The notes beneath the pieces are model-generated. The model was not told the origin of the DNA. It was given only the letters and a program-made list of their open reading frames with translations, and searched no databases. The position numbers and the translations under genes were made by a program. Positions 1 to 5,376 of a stretch of 5,376 nt of DNA are shown here, piece by piece. Each line of letters opens with the position of its first letter. The first letter of the stretch is position 1. Source of the stretch: Lachnospiraceae bacterium UBA3821. GTDB taxonomy: Bacteria; Bacillota; Clostridia; Lachnospirales; Lachnospiraceae. Where the stretch lies: assembly GCA_002368865.1 (NCBI GenBank), contig DFDT01000033.1, positions 1 to 5,376 on the forward strand, written 5' to 3'.

Positions 1-186
1 AAGATGTATATCCAGGTCAGCGATGATATCTCACGCCCGGAGACCTTTGAACGGGAGTATGATCCCCTGCTCAAGATCAAGGATGCGTATCCAAAACTTA
101 TCCTGGCCAATACCAGACATGAGACCTATGACTATGAAGGCATCAAGATTCATAATCTATCAGACTGGCTGCTGAAGCATGAATGA
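1..186 (+). CDS. C-terminal end of an AAA-type ATPase, probably DUF4143 family (5' end outside window)
   Basis: The frame is open from the first base (AAG, Lys), so the ATG at position 4 is an internal methionine and the gene starts left of the window. Only the last 61 residues are visible. They contain an '[18 protein letters not shown]' stretch followed by '[14 protein letters not shown]', which I recognise as the usual end of the many AAA_14/DUF4143 ATP-binding proteins of Clostridia, Bacteroidetes and Fusobacteria. In that family the ATPase core is N-terminal and the C-terminal part resembles a nuclease-like fold. The Walker motifs lie outside the window, so the ATPase assignment rests only on this tail. 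The cellular role of the family is poorly defined. The gene ends 32 bases before the response regulator on the same strand, but nothing suggests a shared function. Confidence is high that this is a real coding end, moderate for the family. Confidence 0.6.
   Translation, partial: KMYIQVSDDISRPETFEREYDPLLKIKDAYPKLILANTRHETYDYEGIKIHNLSDWLLKHE
128..156 (+). promoter_or_regulatory. Candidate sigma-A promoter for the regulator-kinase operon
   Basis: ATGACT at 128-133 (four of six matches to TTGACA) is followed after 17 bases by CATAAT at 151-156 (five of six matches to TATAAT). Transcription would start near 163, giving a leader of about 55 bases before the regulator start at 219. The site lies inside the 3' end of the upstream coding region, as expected if the two-component genes have their own promoter, because the intergenic gap itself is only 32 bases. 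It was found by eye. Such matches occur by chance, so this is a candidate only. Confidence 0.3.
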
Positions 187-205
187 AGCTTTCTGTATAA
201 ACTGC

Positions 206-211
206 AGGAGG
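206..211 (+). promoter_or_regulatory. Ribosome binding site of the response regulator
   Basis: AGGAGG lies 7 bases before the ATG at 219, a near-perfect Shine-Dalgarno at ideal spacing. It fixes the start of the response regulator and indicates efficient Firmicutes-type initiation. Confidence 0.85.
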
Positions 212-218
212 ATGTAAA

Positions 219-896
219 ATGAAAAGGATATTGCTTGTTGAAGATGACATTGCCCTTGGCAAGGGCATTTGCATTGCGCTGCAAAGTGAAAAAATACAAA
301 TTGACCTGTGCCGGACTTTACGCGATGCATATGATAAAGATATTTTCGAATACGATCTCTTCATTCTGGACATCAATCTGCCGGATGGCAGTGGATTAGA
401 CTATCTGCGTGAGCTGAGGGAGAAACATTGTTCTGTTCCCATTATCATACTTACAGCAAATGACATGGAAACGGATGTTGTGGTCGGACTGGAATCCGGC
501 GCGGATGATTATATTACAAAGCCCTTTTCGCTCGCGATTCTGCGGGCGCGTGTAAATGCTCAGTTGCGCAGAGAGAGAAAGGGGATGCCTTATATCTATC
601 AGTCAGATCCCTTTCTGTTTAATTTTGACCATATGGATTTTCAGAAATCAGGTATGCGGATCGAATTGAGCAAAACGGAACAAAAGCTGCTGCGCATTCT
701 TCTGGACAATCGGGGAATGACCGTGAGTCGCGCTGTCCTTGTGGATCGAATCTGGAGCGACGGAGCGGAATACGTTGATGAGAACGCGCTCTCTGTCACT
801 ATGAAAAGGCTGCGTGACAAGCTGGAGGATGATCCGTCTCAACCGACATATCTGAAAACGATTTATGGACTTGGATATACCTGGGCGGTGAAGTGA
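219..896 (+). CDS. OmpR/PhoB-family DNA-binding response regulator
   Basis: This 225-residue cytoplasmic transcription factor is the output half of a two-component system and has the normal length for its family. The receiver domain spans about residues 2-115. It contains the acidic pocket E8-D9-D10, the phosphoacceptor D51 in 'LDINLPDGSG', the switch residue T79 in 'IILTAN' and K101 in 'TKPF', so all catalytic residues are present. A winged-helix Trans_reg_C domain spans about 128-224, with 'LSKTEQKLL', the recognition-helix region 'VDENALSVTMKRLRDKL' and the C-terminal hairpin ending in 'IYGLGYTW'. The start is supported by an AGGAGG site. The gene ends one base before the kinase start, so the two are surely co-transcribed and form a cognate pair. 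The gene order suggests that it controls the ABC transporter genes downstream, possibly by binding in 1803-1860. It resembles the GraR/BceR/VanR branches, but I cannot assign a named orthologue. Confidence 0.96.
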   Translation: MKRILLVEDDIALGKGICIALQSEKIQIDLCRTLRDAYDKDIFEYDLFILDINLPDGSGLDYLRELREKHCSVPIIILTANDMETDVVVGLESGADDYITKPFSLAILRARVNAQLRRERKGMPYIYQSDPFLFNFDHMDFQKSGMRIELSKTEQKLLRILLDNRGMTVSRAVLVDRIWSDGAEYVDENALSVTMKRLRDKLEDDPSQPTYLKTIYGLGYTWAVK

Positions 897-897
897 A

Positions 898-1803
898 ATG
901 CAAATCTGGTTGATCCTTCTATCAGCATTTTCTGTTACGGCGGCGGGAATTGTGATCCTTATTGATCGATACAAAACAAAGAGAATTCTGAATGAGATCG
1001 ATACGATGCTTGACGAAGCCATTAAGGGGGATTTTCTGGAGAGCACCTGGGATGAGAGTGTGCTTTCTTCTGTGGAGGGGAAGCTGGCAAGGTATTTGAA
1101 AAGCTCAGCCTTATCTTCCCGTAATCTTCGGGAACAGAAAGCGAAAATTGAAGCTTTGGTAGCAGATATTTCTCATCAGACAAAAACACCGATCGCCAAT
1201 ATCCTTTTATATGCGCAGCTTTTAGAAGAACAGAATATACCGGAAGAGACCAGGCCGCTCGTCACATCGCTCATCGGACAATCCGAAAAGCTGAAAATGC
1301 TCATTGAAGCGCTTGTGAAAACCTCACGTCTGGAAACCGGGATTTTTCAGTTTCACCCAAAACGCAATGAAGTAGAAACCATGCTTGCAGAGGCAGTCAG
1401 GCAATACCTTCCCAAGGCGAAGAAGAAACAAATTAGGCTTACTCTGGAAACAGGCGATGCCGAGGCGGTATTTGATTCCAAATGGACCGCGGAGGCTGTC
1501 GGAAATCTTTTGGATAACGCTATAAAGAACACGCCAAGCGGCGGTGCAGTCTCCGTGAATGTATCAGAATACGATATGTTCTGCCGGATCGATGTTTCTG
1601 ACAATGGCTGCGGTATCCCTGAGGAGGAACAGGCAAAGGTGTTTCAGCGGTTTTATCGCTCCCCATCTGCTGCGGATGCGGAGGGCGTGGGTATCGGCCT
1701 GTTTCTCACCAGACAGATCATTACCGGACAGGGAGGCTATATCAAGCTGACAAGCAAACCAGGCGAAGGCTCAACATTTTCCGTTTTCCTTCCCAGAGAA
1801 TAG
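898..1803 (+). CDS. Sensor histidine kinase with one membrane helix and no extracellular sensor domain
   Basis: This 301-residue membrane-anchored kinase should phosphorylate the regulator encoded just upstream. Residues 3-22 are a single hydrophobic helix followed by the basic stretch 'DRYKTKR', which predicts the C-terminal body in the cytoplasm and only one or two residues outside. Residues 23-88 form a helical, partly HAMP-like linker. The HisKA dimerisation helix carries the phosphoacceptor H93 in 'DISHQTKTP'. The HATPase domain spans about 155-299, with the N box 'NLLDNAIKN' (N203, N207), the G1 box 'DNGCGIP' (235-241), the F box 'FQRFYRS' (249-255) and the G2 box 'GVGIGLF' (263-269). 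All ATP-binding elements are intact. Unusually, H93 is followed by Gln instead of the common Asp or Glu. The ATG lies one base after the regulator TGA with only a weak GGTG-like site before it, so translational coupling is likely. The lack of a sensor domain suggests that the input comes from a partner, perhaps the downstream transporter. Confidence 0.95.
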   Translation: MQIWLILLSAFSVTAAGIVILIDRYKTKRILNEIDTMLDEAIKGDFLESTWDESVLSSVEGKLARYLKSSALSSRNLREQKAKIEALVADISHQTKTPIANILLYAQLLEEQNIPEETRPLVTSLIGQSEKLKMLIEALVKTSRLETGIFQFHPKRNEVETMLAEAVRQYLPKAKKKQIRLTLETGDAEAVFDSKWTAEAVGNLLDNAIKNTPSGGAVSVNVSEYDMFCRIDVSDNGCGIPEEEQAKVFQRFYRSPSAADAEGVGIGLFLTRQIITGQGGYIKLTSKPGEGSTFSVFLPRE

Positions 1804-1848
1804 AATCTTTCAAAACCGTTAGATTTGAGAAAGAATCTGGAAAGATTC
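1803..1848 (+). repeat. 9-bp perfect inverted repeat overlapping the kinase stop codon
   Basis: GAATCTTTC at 1803-1811 and GAAAGATTC at 1840-1848 are exact reverse complements separated by 28 bases. The left arm begins on the last base of the kinase TAG. A smaller nested pair lies in the spacer: AGATTT at 1821-1826 against GAATCT at 1833-1838 (five pairs plus one G-T). In RNA this would make a long AT-rich hairpin with no U-tract after it, so it is not a terminator. In DNA, the spaced dyad upstream of a transporter gene fits a response regulator operator. The function is inferred; the repeat itself is directly visible. Confidence 0.5.
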
Positions 1849-1855
1849 CTGTGTT

Positions 1856-1891
1856 AAAGTCTGTACTGTCATAAGGCAATACAGGCTTTTT
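1856..1891 (+). terminator. Candidate intrinsic terminator or attenuator between kinase and transporter genes
   Basis: The left arm 1856-1868 (AAAGTCTGTACTG) pairs with 1877-1889 (CAATACAGGCTTT) around an 8-base loop (1869-1876). This gives 12 pairs, one of them G-T, with a single C-A mismatch near the loop. The right arm runs into the T tract 1887-1891. This is the form of a Rho-independent terminator, although the U run is short and the stem only moderately GC-rich. It ends 16 bases before the preferred ATPase start at 1908, too close to leave room for a separate promoter after it. It may therefore act in the leader of the transporter transcript as a partial terminator or attenuator, or reduce read-through from the kinase operon. 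Confidence 0.6.
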
Positions 1892-1897
1892 CGCTAT

Positions 1898-1902
1898 GGA
1901 GG
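1898..1902 (+). promoter_or_regulatory. Ribosome binding site that decides the ABC ATPase start
   Basis: GGAGG at 1898-1902 lies 5 bases before the ATG at 1908. The upstream in-frame ATG at 1896 has only a T-rich sequence before it, and its own codons contain this Shine-Dalgarno. The site therefore supports 1908 as the true start. Confidence 0.8.
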
Positions 1903-1907
1903 TATCT

Positions 1908-2579
1908 ATGACGATTTTAGAAACAAAGGACTTGAGAAAAGTCTATGGCTCCGGTGAAGCAGAAGTCCGAGCCCTCGATGGCATTAATCTGACTGTAAAC
2001 GATGGTGAGTTTGTCACAGTCGTTGGTTCGTCTGGCTCCGGGAAATCAACGCTCCTTCATATGTTGGGGGGACTGGATCGTCCAACATCGGGAACCGTGA
2101 TCGTAGACGGGCAGGATCTGTCCAGATTAAAGGACGAAGAACTGACTATTTTCCGCAGGCGCAAGATCGGCTTCGTGTTTCAGAGTTACAACCTTGTTCC
2201 CGTGCTGAGCGTATGGGAGAATGTTGTTCTGCCGGTGGAATTGGACGGAGGAAAACTCGATAAAACTTATATCGATCAGATCATCCGGACCCTTGGACTG
2301 GAAAATAAACTGACAAATCTGCCGAACACCCTCTCCGGCGGCCAGCAGCAGCGCGTTGCCATTGCCCGCGCTCTCGCCGCAAAACCGGCGATTATTCTGG
2401 CGGACGAACCCACAGGCAATCTGGATTCCCGGACGAGCCAGGACGTTATGGGTTTATTGAAGATCTCCAGCGAACGGTTTTCGCAGACGATCGTCATGAT
2501 CACCCACAACGAGGAGCTTGCACAGATGGCGGATCGGACGGTCCGTATTGAAGACGGGCGCATCGTCAGCCGCAGCTGA
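1908..2579 (+). CDS. ABC transporter ATP-binding protein, LolD/MacB (FtsE-like) family
   Basis: This 223-residue cytoplasmic ATPase powers the permease encoded next to it, presumably as a dimer on one permease chain. From the preferred start, Walker A is 'GSSGSGKST' (40-48), the Q-loop glutamine is Q92 in 'FVFQSYNL', the signature is 'LSGGQQQRVAIARAL' (142-156), Walker B with the catalytic glutamate is 'IILADEP' (E167), the D-loop is 'NLD' (171-173) and the switch histidine is H200 in 'MITHN'. Every motif is intact. The compact length, 'FQSYNLVPVLSVWENV' and 'ADEPTGNLD' are typical of the LolD/MacB/BceA group that works with FtsX-type permeases by mechanotransmission, unlike importers that need a binding protein. 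An in-frame ATG at 1896 would add four residues (MEVS) but lacks a ribosome binding site. The permease follows after 14 bases, so the two form one translational unit. The substrate cannot be told from this subunit. Confidence 0.96.
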   Translation: MTILETKDLRKVYGSGEAEVRALDGINLTVNDGEFVTVVGSSGSGKSTLLHMLGGLDRPTSGTVIVDGQDLSRLKDEELTIFRRRKIGFVFQSYNLVPVLSVWENVVLPVELDGGKLDKTYIDQIIRTLGLENKLTNLPNTLSGGQQQRVAIARALAAKPAIILADEPTGNLDSRTSQDVMGLLKISSERFSQTIVMITHNEELAQMADRTVRIEDGRIVSRS

Positions 2580-2593
2580 AAGGGGGCGGAGTC

Positions 2594-5242
2594 ATGCGTG
2601 TGAAAAATGGAAAATGTATCCGCCGCTTAAGTGTGAGAACACTGTGGGCACAGCGGAAGAGAAATCTGATCGCGGCAGCTGCGATTGTTTTGACCACACT
2701 GCTCTTTACTGCTCTTTTTACAGTGGTGATGTCCGTTAACGCCAGCTATCAGACCTACCAATTCAGGCAGGTGGGTGGTTATTCTCACGGTACTTTCAAG
2801 GAGGTGACAGAGCAGCAGGCTGCGGATATCAGCGCACATCGCCTGGTGAAAGCAGCCGGTATCCGAATAGTCGTCGGAACCACGGCAGAGGGTGTCTTTG
2901 CCAAAATCCCAGCCGAGATTAGCTATATGGATGAAAACTGTACCCGTTGGAGTTATGCTTTGCCGACAACAGGGCGGCTCCCAGCATCCGGCAAAGAGAT
3001 CACGATGGATACAAAAGCTCTGGATTTACTGGGCGTGACTCCGGAATTGGGAGCTGAGATCACGCTGAGCTTTGTCCTCCATGATAAAGTGCAGACCGGA
3101 CCGGAGATTACGGACACCTTCATTCTGGCGGGATGGTGGGAGTATGATGATCTCATGCCGGTCCACTACATTAACGTGTCCGAGGATTATGCAAAACAGA
3201 TAGAGCAGCAGGGCTTGTCCGCCGGGATGAATCCGTTCCGGACCGATCTGAACGTAATGATGGCGTCTCCGGTAGATATCCGCGGTCAGATGGAACAGGT
3301 TGATACAGACCTTGGCTATACCTGGGAAGATCGAAATGCGGACAATGCGGTTCGTATCGGTGTCAACTGGGGCTATACCACATCGCAGCTCGGCGAGGGA
3401 ATGGACGCAGGGACCATTATCGCCATTGTGATATTTCTGGTTTTGGTGGTTGTTACCGGATACCTGATCATTTACAACATCTTTCAGATTTCCGTTGCAG
3501 GAGATATTCGCTATTATGGGCTTTTGAAAACCATTGGTGTAACACCCAGGCAGCTTCGCCGCATCATCCGTATTCAAGCGCTGACGCTGTGCGCTATCGG
3601 TATTCCTATCGGGCTTCTTCTTGGATTTACCGTTGGGACACTGGTGATGCCTGCGATCATCGCAAGCAGTTCGCTCAGTGACGCAGCGCTGACCATCAGT
3701 ACTTCCCCGCTGATCTTTTTGCTTTCTGCACTTTTCGCACTTGGAACGGTGCTGCTTTCCTGTGCAAAGCCAGGCAGACAGGCAGGACGGGTTTCTCCGG
3801 TGGAAGCAAGCCGGTATACGGAGGGATCCTACGGTAAAAAGAAGCCTGTCGGCAGGCGAAGCACCAAGATCCATCAGATGGCCTGGGCCAATCTCGGCCG
3901 AAACCGGAGCAAAACTGCGCTGGTAGTGATATCCCTTGCTTTGGCGGTCGTGTTACTGGACATGCTGGTCGTATTTGTGGGCGGATTTGATTTGGAAAAG
4001 TATCTTTCTGCTCAATCCTGTGCGGATTTCATCGTCAGCAGCCCGGATTATTTTCGAACCAATATCAGCGCAAAGGAATACCTGTCCAAAGAACTCATCG
4101 CGGAGTTGGATGCACAGACGGAAGCATCTCTTTCTGGATATGGGTACCGAAATAAGGGAACCTCTGCTGTCTGGATGCCAAAAAACGCCTGGCTCATGGA
4201 TGAATCGCATTATTATGGGGTTGAGCAGGCAGAGCGGATGTATGCTAATCAGGATCATCGGGATGATACGGCGCTGCAGATCATTACCATTGAGGGTTTG
4301 GACGATGCTCTGCTCGACAAGCTAATCCTGCTTGACGGCGATCTGGCTCCGTTGCATGACTCTGATGGGCATTACATTGCCATTTCTGCTGTTCTCGATG
4401 ATTATGGAAATCCGGAGCATCTGGAGTATTATCCGGCTATTGGTGACACACTGACGTTGGTTTATGGGAATAACATGCCTTATGTTGACAGCCGCAGCGG
4501 TGAATTGATCGATGAAAACACCCCGATAGAATATATGAAAATGACGGCTCCCGATAGTCATGAGGTGGATTATACCGTCTGCGCACTGGTTGCTGTACCG
4601 CATTCTATGAGCTTTCGCTATCGGACAGTCGGCTATGAGGCGGTACTACCCGTAGAGGTGCTGGAACGTGACAGTGGCGCTCAGGTCATGCCGCTTTTCT
4701 ATCTCTTTGATACCCCGAATGAAGAAACCGAAGCAGAGGCAGAACGGGTTTTGTCCGAGATGACTTCCGATCCTCTCTCCGCGCTGATGTATGAGAGCAA
4801 GGCCAGTCTCCGGGCGGATTTTGAGGGCTTCCAGAAGCTGTTCTTAATGCTGGGCGGTGCCCTGTGCGCAATCATCGGTCTGGTGGGGATCCTGAATTAT
4901 CTCAATGCAGTTATGACCAGCATCCTCTCCCGCCGCAGAGAGCTTGCTGTTTTACAGGCAGTGGGCATGACGAATCGTCAGCTTAAAACGATGCTGATTT
5001 TTGAAGGGCTGTTTTATGCGCTTGGTTCCGGTATTCTGGCTCTGTTCTTGTCTGTTTTACTGAACCCTTTAACTGGGTATGCATTGGAAAAATCCTTTTG
5101 GTTTTTCAGCTACAGGTTTACTATCATGCCTGCATTTGCAACCATTCCTATATTTGCGCTGCTTGGTTATTTGATTCCGGTGCTTTTCTATAAAAGTGCG
5201 ACGAAGCAAAGTGTGGTAGAAAGACTGAGGGAGGTTGAATAG
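2594..5242 (+). CDS. ABC transporter permease with two FtsX-like halves and two large extracellular domains
   Basis: This 882-residue membrane protein is the partner of the ATPase just upstream. I read eight membrane helices at about residues 24-46, 272-297, 328-350, 371-390, 440-463, 747-771, 801-824 and 847-866: two copies of a one-plus-three FtsX arrangement. Extracellular domains lie at about 47-271 (225 residues, MacB-periplasmic-core-like in position) and 464-746 (283 residues). Both halves carry the FtsX coupling segment after the second helix, 'IRYYGLLKTIGVTPRQLRR' (305-323) and 'RRRELAVLQAVGMTNRQL' (780-797). The first half ends in 'SPVEASRY', and a basic cytoplasmic linker (about 391-439) joins the halves. 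The second extracellular domain is strongly acidic. The start has AGGGGG (2581-2586) 7 bases upstream, and the basic N-terminus before the first helix fits a cytoplasmic start. BceB-type peptide detoxification permeases have ten helices and one large domain, so this is a related but different architecture. Export, resistance or mechanical signalling are all possible; the substrate is unknown. Confidence 0.94.
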   Translation: MRVKNGKCIRRLSVRTLWAQRKRNLIAAAAIVLTTLLFTALFTVVMSVNASYQTYQFRQVGGYSHGTFKEVTEQQAADISAHRLVKAAGIRIVVGTTAEGVFAKIPAEISYMDENCTRWSYALPTTGRLPASGKEITMDTKALDLLGVTPELGAEITLSFVLHDKVQTGPEITDTFILAGWWEYDDLMPVHYINVSEDYAKQIEQQGLSAGMNPFRTDLNVMMASPVDIRGQMEQVDTDLGYTWEDRNADNAVRIGVNWGYTTSQLGEGMDAGTIIAIVIFLVLVVVTGYLIIYNIFQISVAGDIRYYGLLKTIGVTPRQLRRIIRIQALTLCAIGIPIGLLLGFTVGTLVMPAIIASSSLSDAALTISTSPLIFLLSALFALGTVLLSCAKPGRQAGRVSPVEASRYTEGSYGKKKPVGRRSTKIHQMAWANLGRNRSKTALVVISLALAVVLLDMLVVFVGGFDLEKYLSAQSCADFIVSSPDYFRTNISAKEYLSKELIAELDAQTEASLSGYGYRNKGTSAVWMPKNAWLMDESHYYGVEQAERMYANQDHRDDTALQIITIEGLDDALLDKLILLDGDLAPLHDSDGHYIAISAVLDDYGNPEHLEYYPAIGDTLTLVYGNNMPYVDSRSGELIDENTPIEYMKMTAPDSHEVDYTVCALVAVPHSMSFRYRTVGYEAVLPVEVLERDSGAQVMPLFYLFDTPNEETEAEAERVLSEMTSDPLSALMYESKASLRADFEGFQKLFLMLGGALCAIIGLVGILNYLNAVMTSILSRRRELAVLQAVGMTNRQLKTMLIFEGLFYALGSGILALFLSVLLNPLTGYALEKSFWFFSYRFTIMPAFATIPIFALLGYLIPVLFYKSATKQSVVERLREVE

Positions 5243-5376
5243 TAAAAATCCTGGGCAGGAATGGTTTCAGAAAATTTTGAATTACTGTGGGGATTCCGAC
5301 GATTTTGGTGATATCAAATCTTGATTGAATAAAAACGTCATAACTGATGATACATATCAGTCTTTCACATCCAGTG
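5243..5376 (+). other. Intergenic DNA after the permease, no supported gene
   Basis: This AT-richer stretch has no credible coding frame on either strand and no strong terminator. Small dyads are visible: TCCT/AGGA at 5249-5260, GATTT/AAATC at 5301-5320 around a TGATATCA palindrome, and ACTGAT/ATCAGT at 5343-5348 and 5356-5361 followed by CTTTC. The last could be a weak terminator, but the stem is short and AT-rich. The next gene presumably starts to the right of the window. Confidence 0.4.

Noticed and set aside
196..201. TATAAA as a -10 box just before the regulator
   Set aside because: It would place the transcription start at about 208, inside the AGGAGG ribosome binding site, and there is no good -35 at proper spacing (best is CTGAAG).
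648..1046. A minus-strand frame crossing the regulator-kinase junction
   Set aside because: It lies opposite two intact conserved genes, has no recognisable motifs, and is explained by their codon usage.
3026..3874. A 282-codon open frame on the minus strand within the permease gene
   Set aside because: It lies wholly opposite an intact, well-supported membrane protein gene. Its translation is rich in Arg, Cys, His and Asn with no recognisable domain, and it shows no convincing gene context. It is an antisense shadow of the permease codons.
3936..4325. A 129-codon + strand frame inside the permease gene
   Set aside because: It is an out-of-frame overlap with the second half of the permease. 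The composition (Trp, Cys, Arg, Met rich) is typical of a shifted reading, and there is no start context or family resemblance.
5321..5356. TTGATT/TTGAAT near the right end as -35 boxes of a downstream promoter
   Set aside because: No acceptable -10 lies 16-18 bases downstream, and no downstream start codon is visible before the window ends.
5343..5366. ACTGAT/ATCAGT dyad as the terminator of the transporter operon
   Set aside because: The stem is only six or seven AT-rich pairs and is followed by CTTTC, not a U run. It is about 100 bases after the stop, so it is noted only as a small dyad in the intergenic entry.
1..5376. CRISPR array, tRNA, insertion sequence, or toxin-antitoxin pair
   Set aside because: I found no regularly spaced repeats, cloverleaf-like segments, transposase motifs or small paired genes. 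Nearly all bases are accounted for by five coding regions.

Overview
The window holds an ordinary-looking Gram-positive signalling and transport cassette, all on the + strand. It most likely comes from an anaerobic gut or rumen-type member of the Clostridia (Firmicutes). This rests on strong AGGAGG or GGAGG ribosome binding sites, roughly balanced base composition, the Clostridia-style 'SHQ.KTP' histidine kinase, and the gene order regulator, kinase, ABC ATPase, large FtsX-type permease. The taxonomic call is inference; there is no rRNA or other marker gene.

Layout. Bases 1-186 are the 3' end of a gene running in from the left, probably an AAA-type ATPase with a DUF4143-like C-terminus. After a 32-base gap comes an OmpR-family response regulator (219-896). 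One base after its stop begins a sensor histidine kinase (898-1803) with one N-terminal membrane helix and no sensor domain. A 104-base intergenic region (1804-1907) carries a 9-bp inverted repeat overlapping the kinase stop codon and then a good candidate intrinsic terminator or attenuator. Next are an ABC ATPase of the LolD/MacB type (best start 1908, end 2579) and, 14 bases later, an 882-residue permease with two FtsX-like halves (2594-5242). The last 134 bases contain no gene that I can support.

How the genes probably work together. The kinase has almost no extracellular part, so it probably does not bind a ligand outside the cell by itself. By analogy with Bce-type modules, where the transporter reports substrate or its own activity to the kinase, the ATPase and permease may serve as both sensor and effector. 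The phosphorylated regulator would then activate the transporter genes. The permease differs from BceB: it reads as an 8-helix duplicated FtsX protein with two big extracellular domains, the second very acidic. That would suit a cationic substrate such as an antimicrobial peptide, but the substrate cannot be read from the sequence.

I see no CRISPR array, tRNA, rRNA, insertion sequence or phage gene. The parts most worth a second look are the regulatory DNA at 1803-1891, the sensorless kinase, and the topology and charge of the permease. I do not see strong evidence of an entirely undescribed system.
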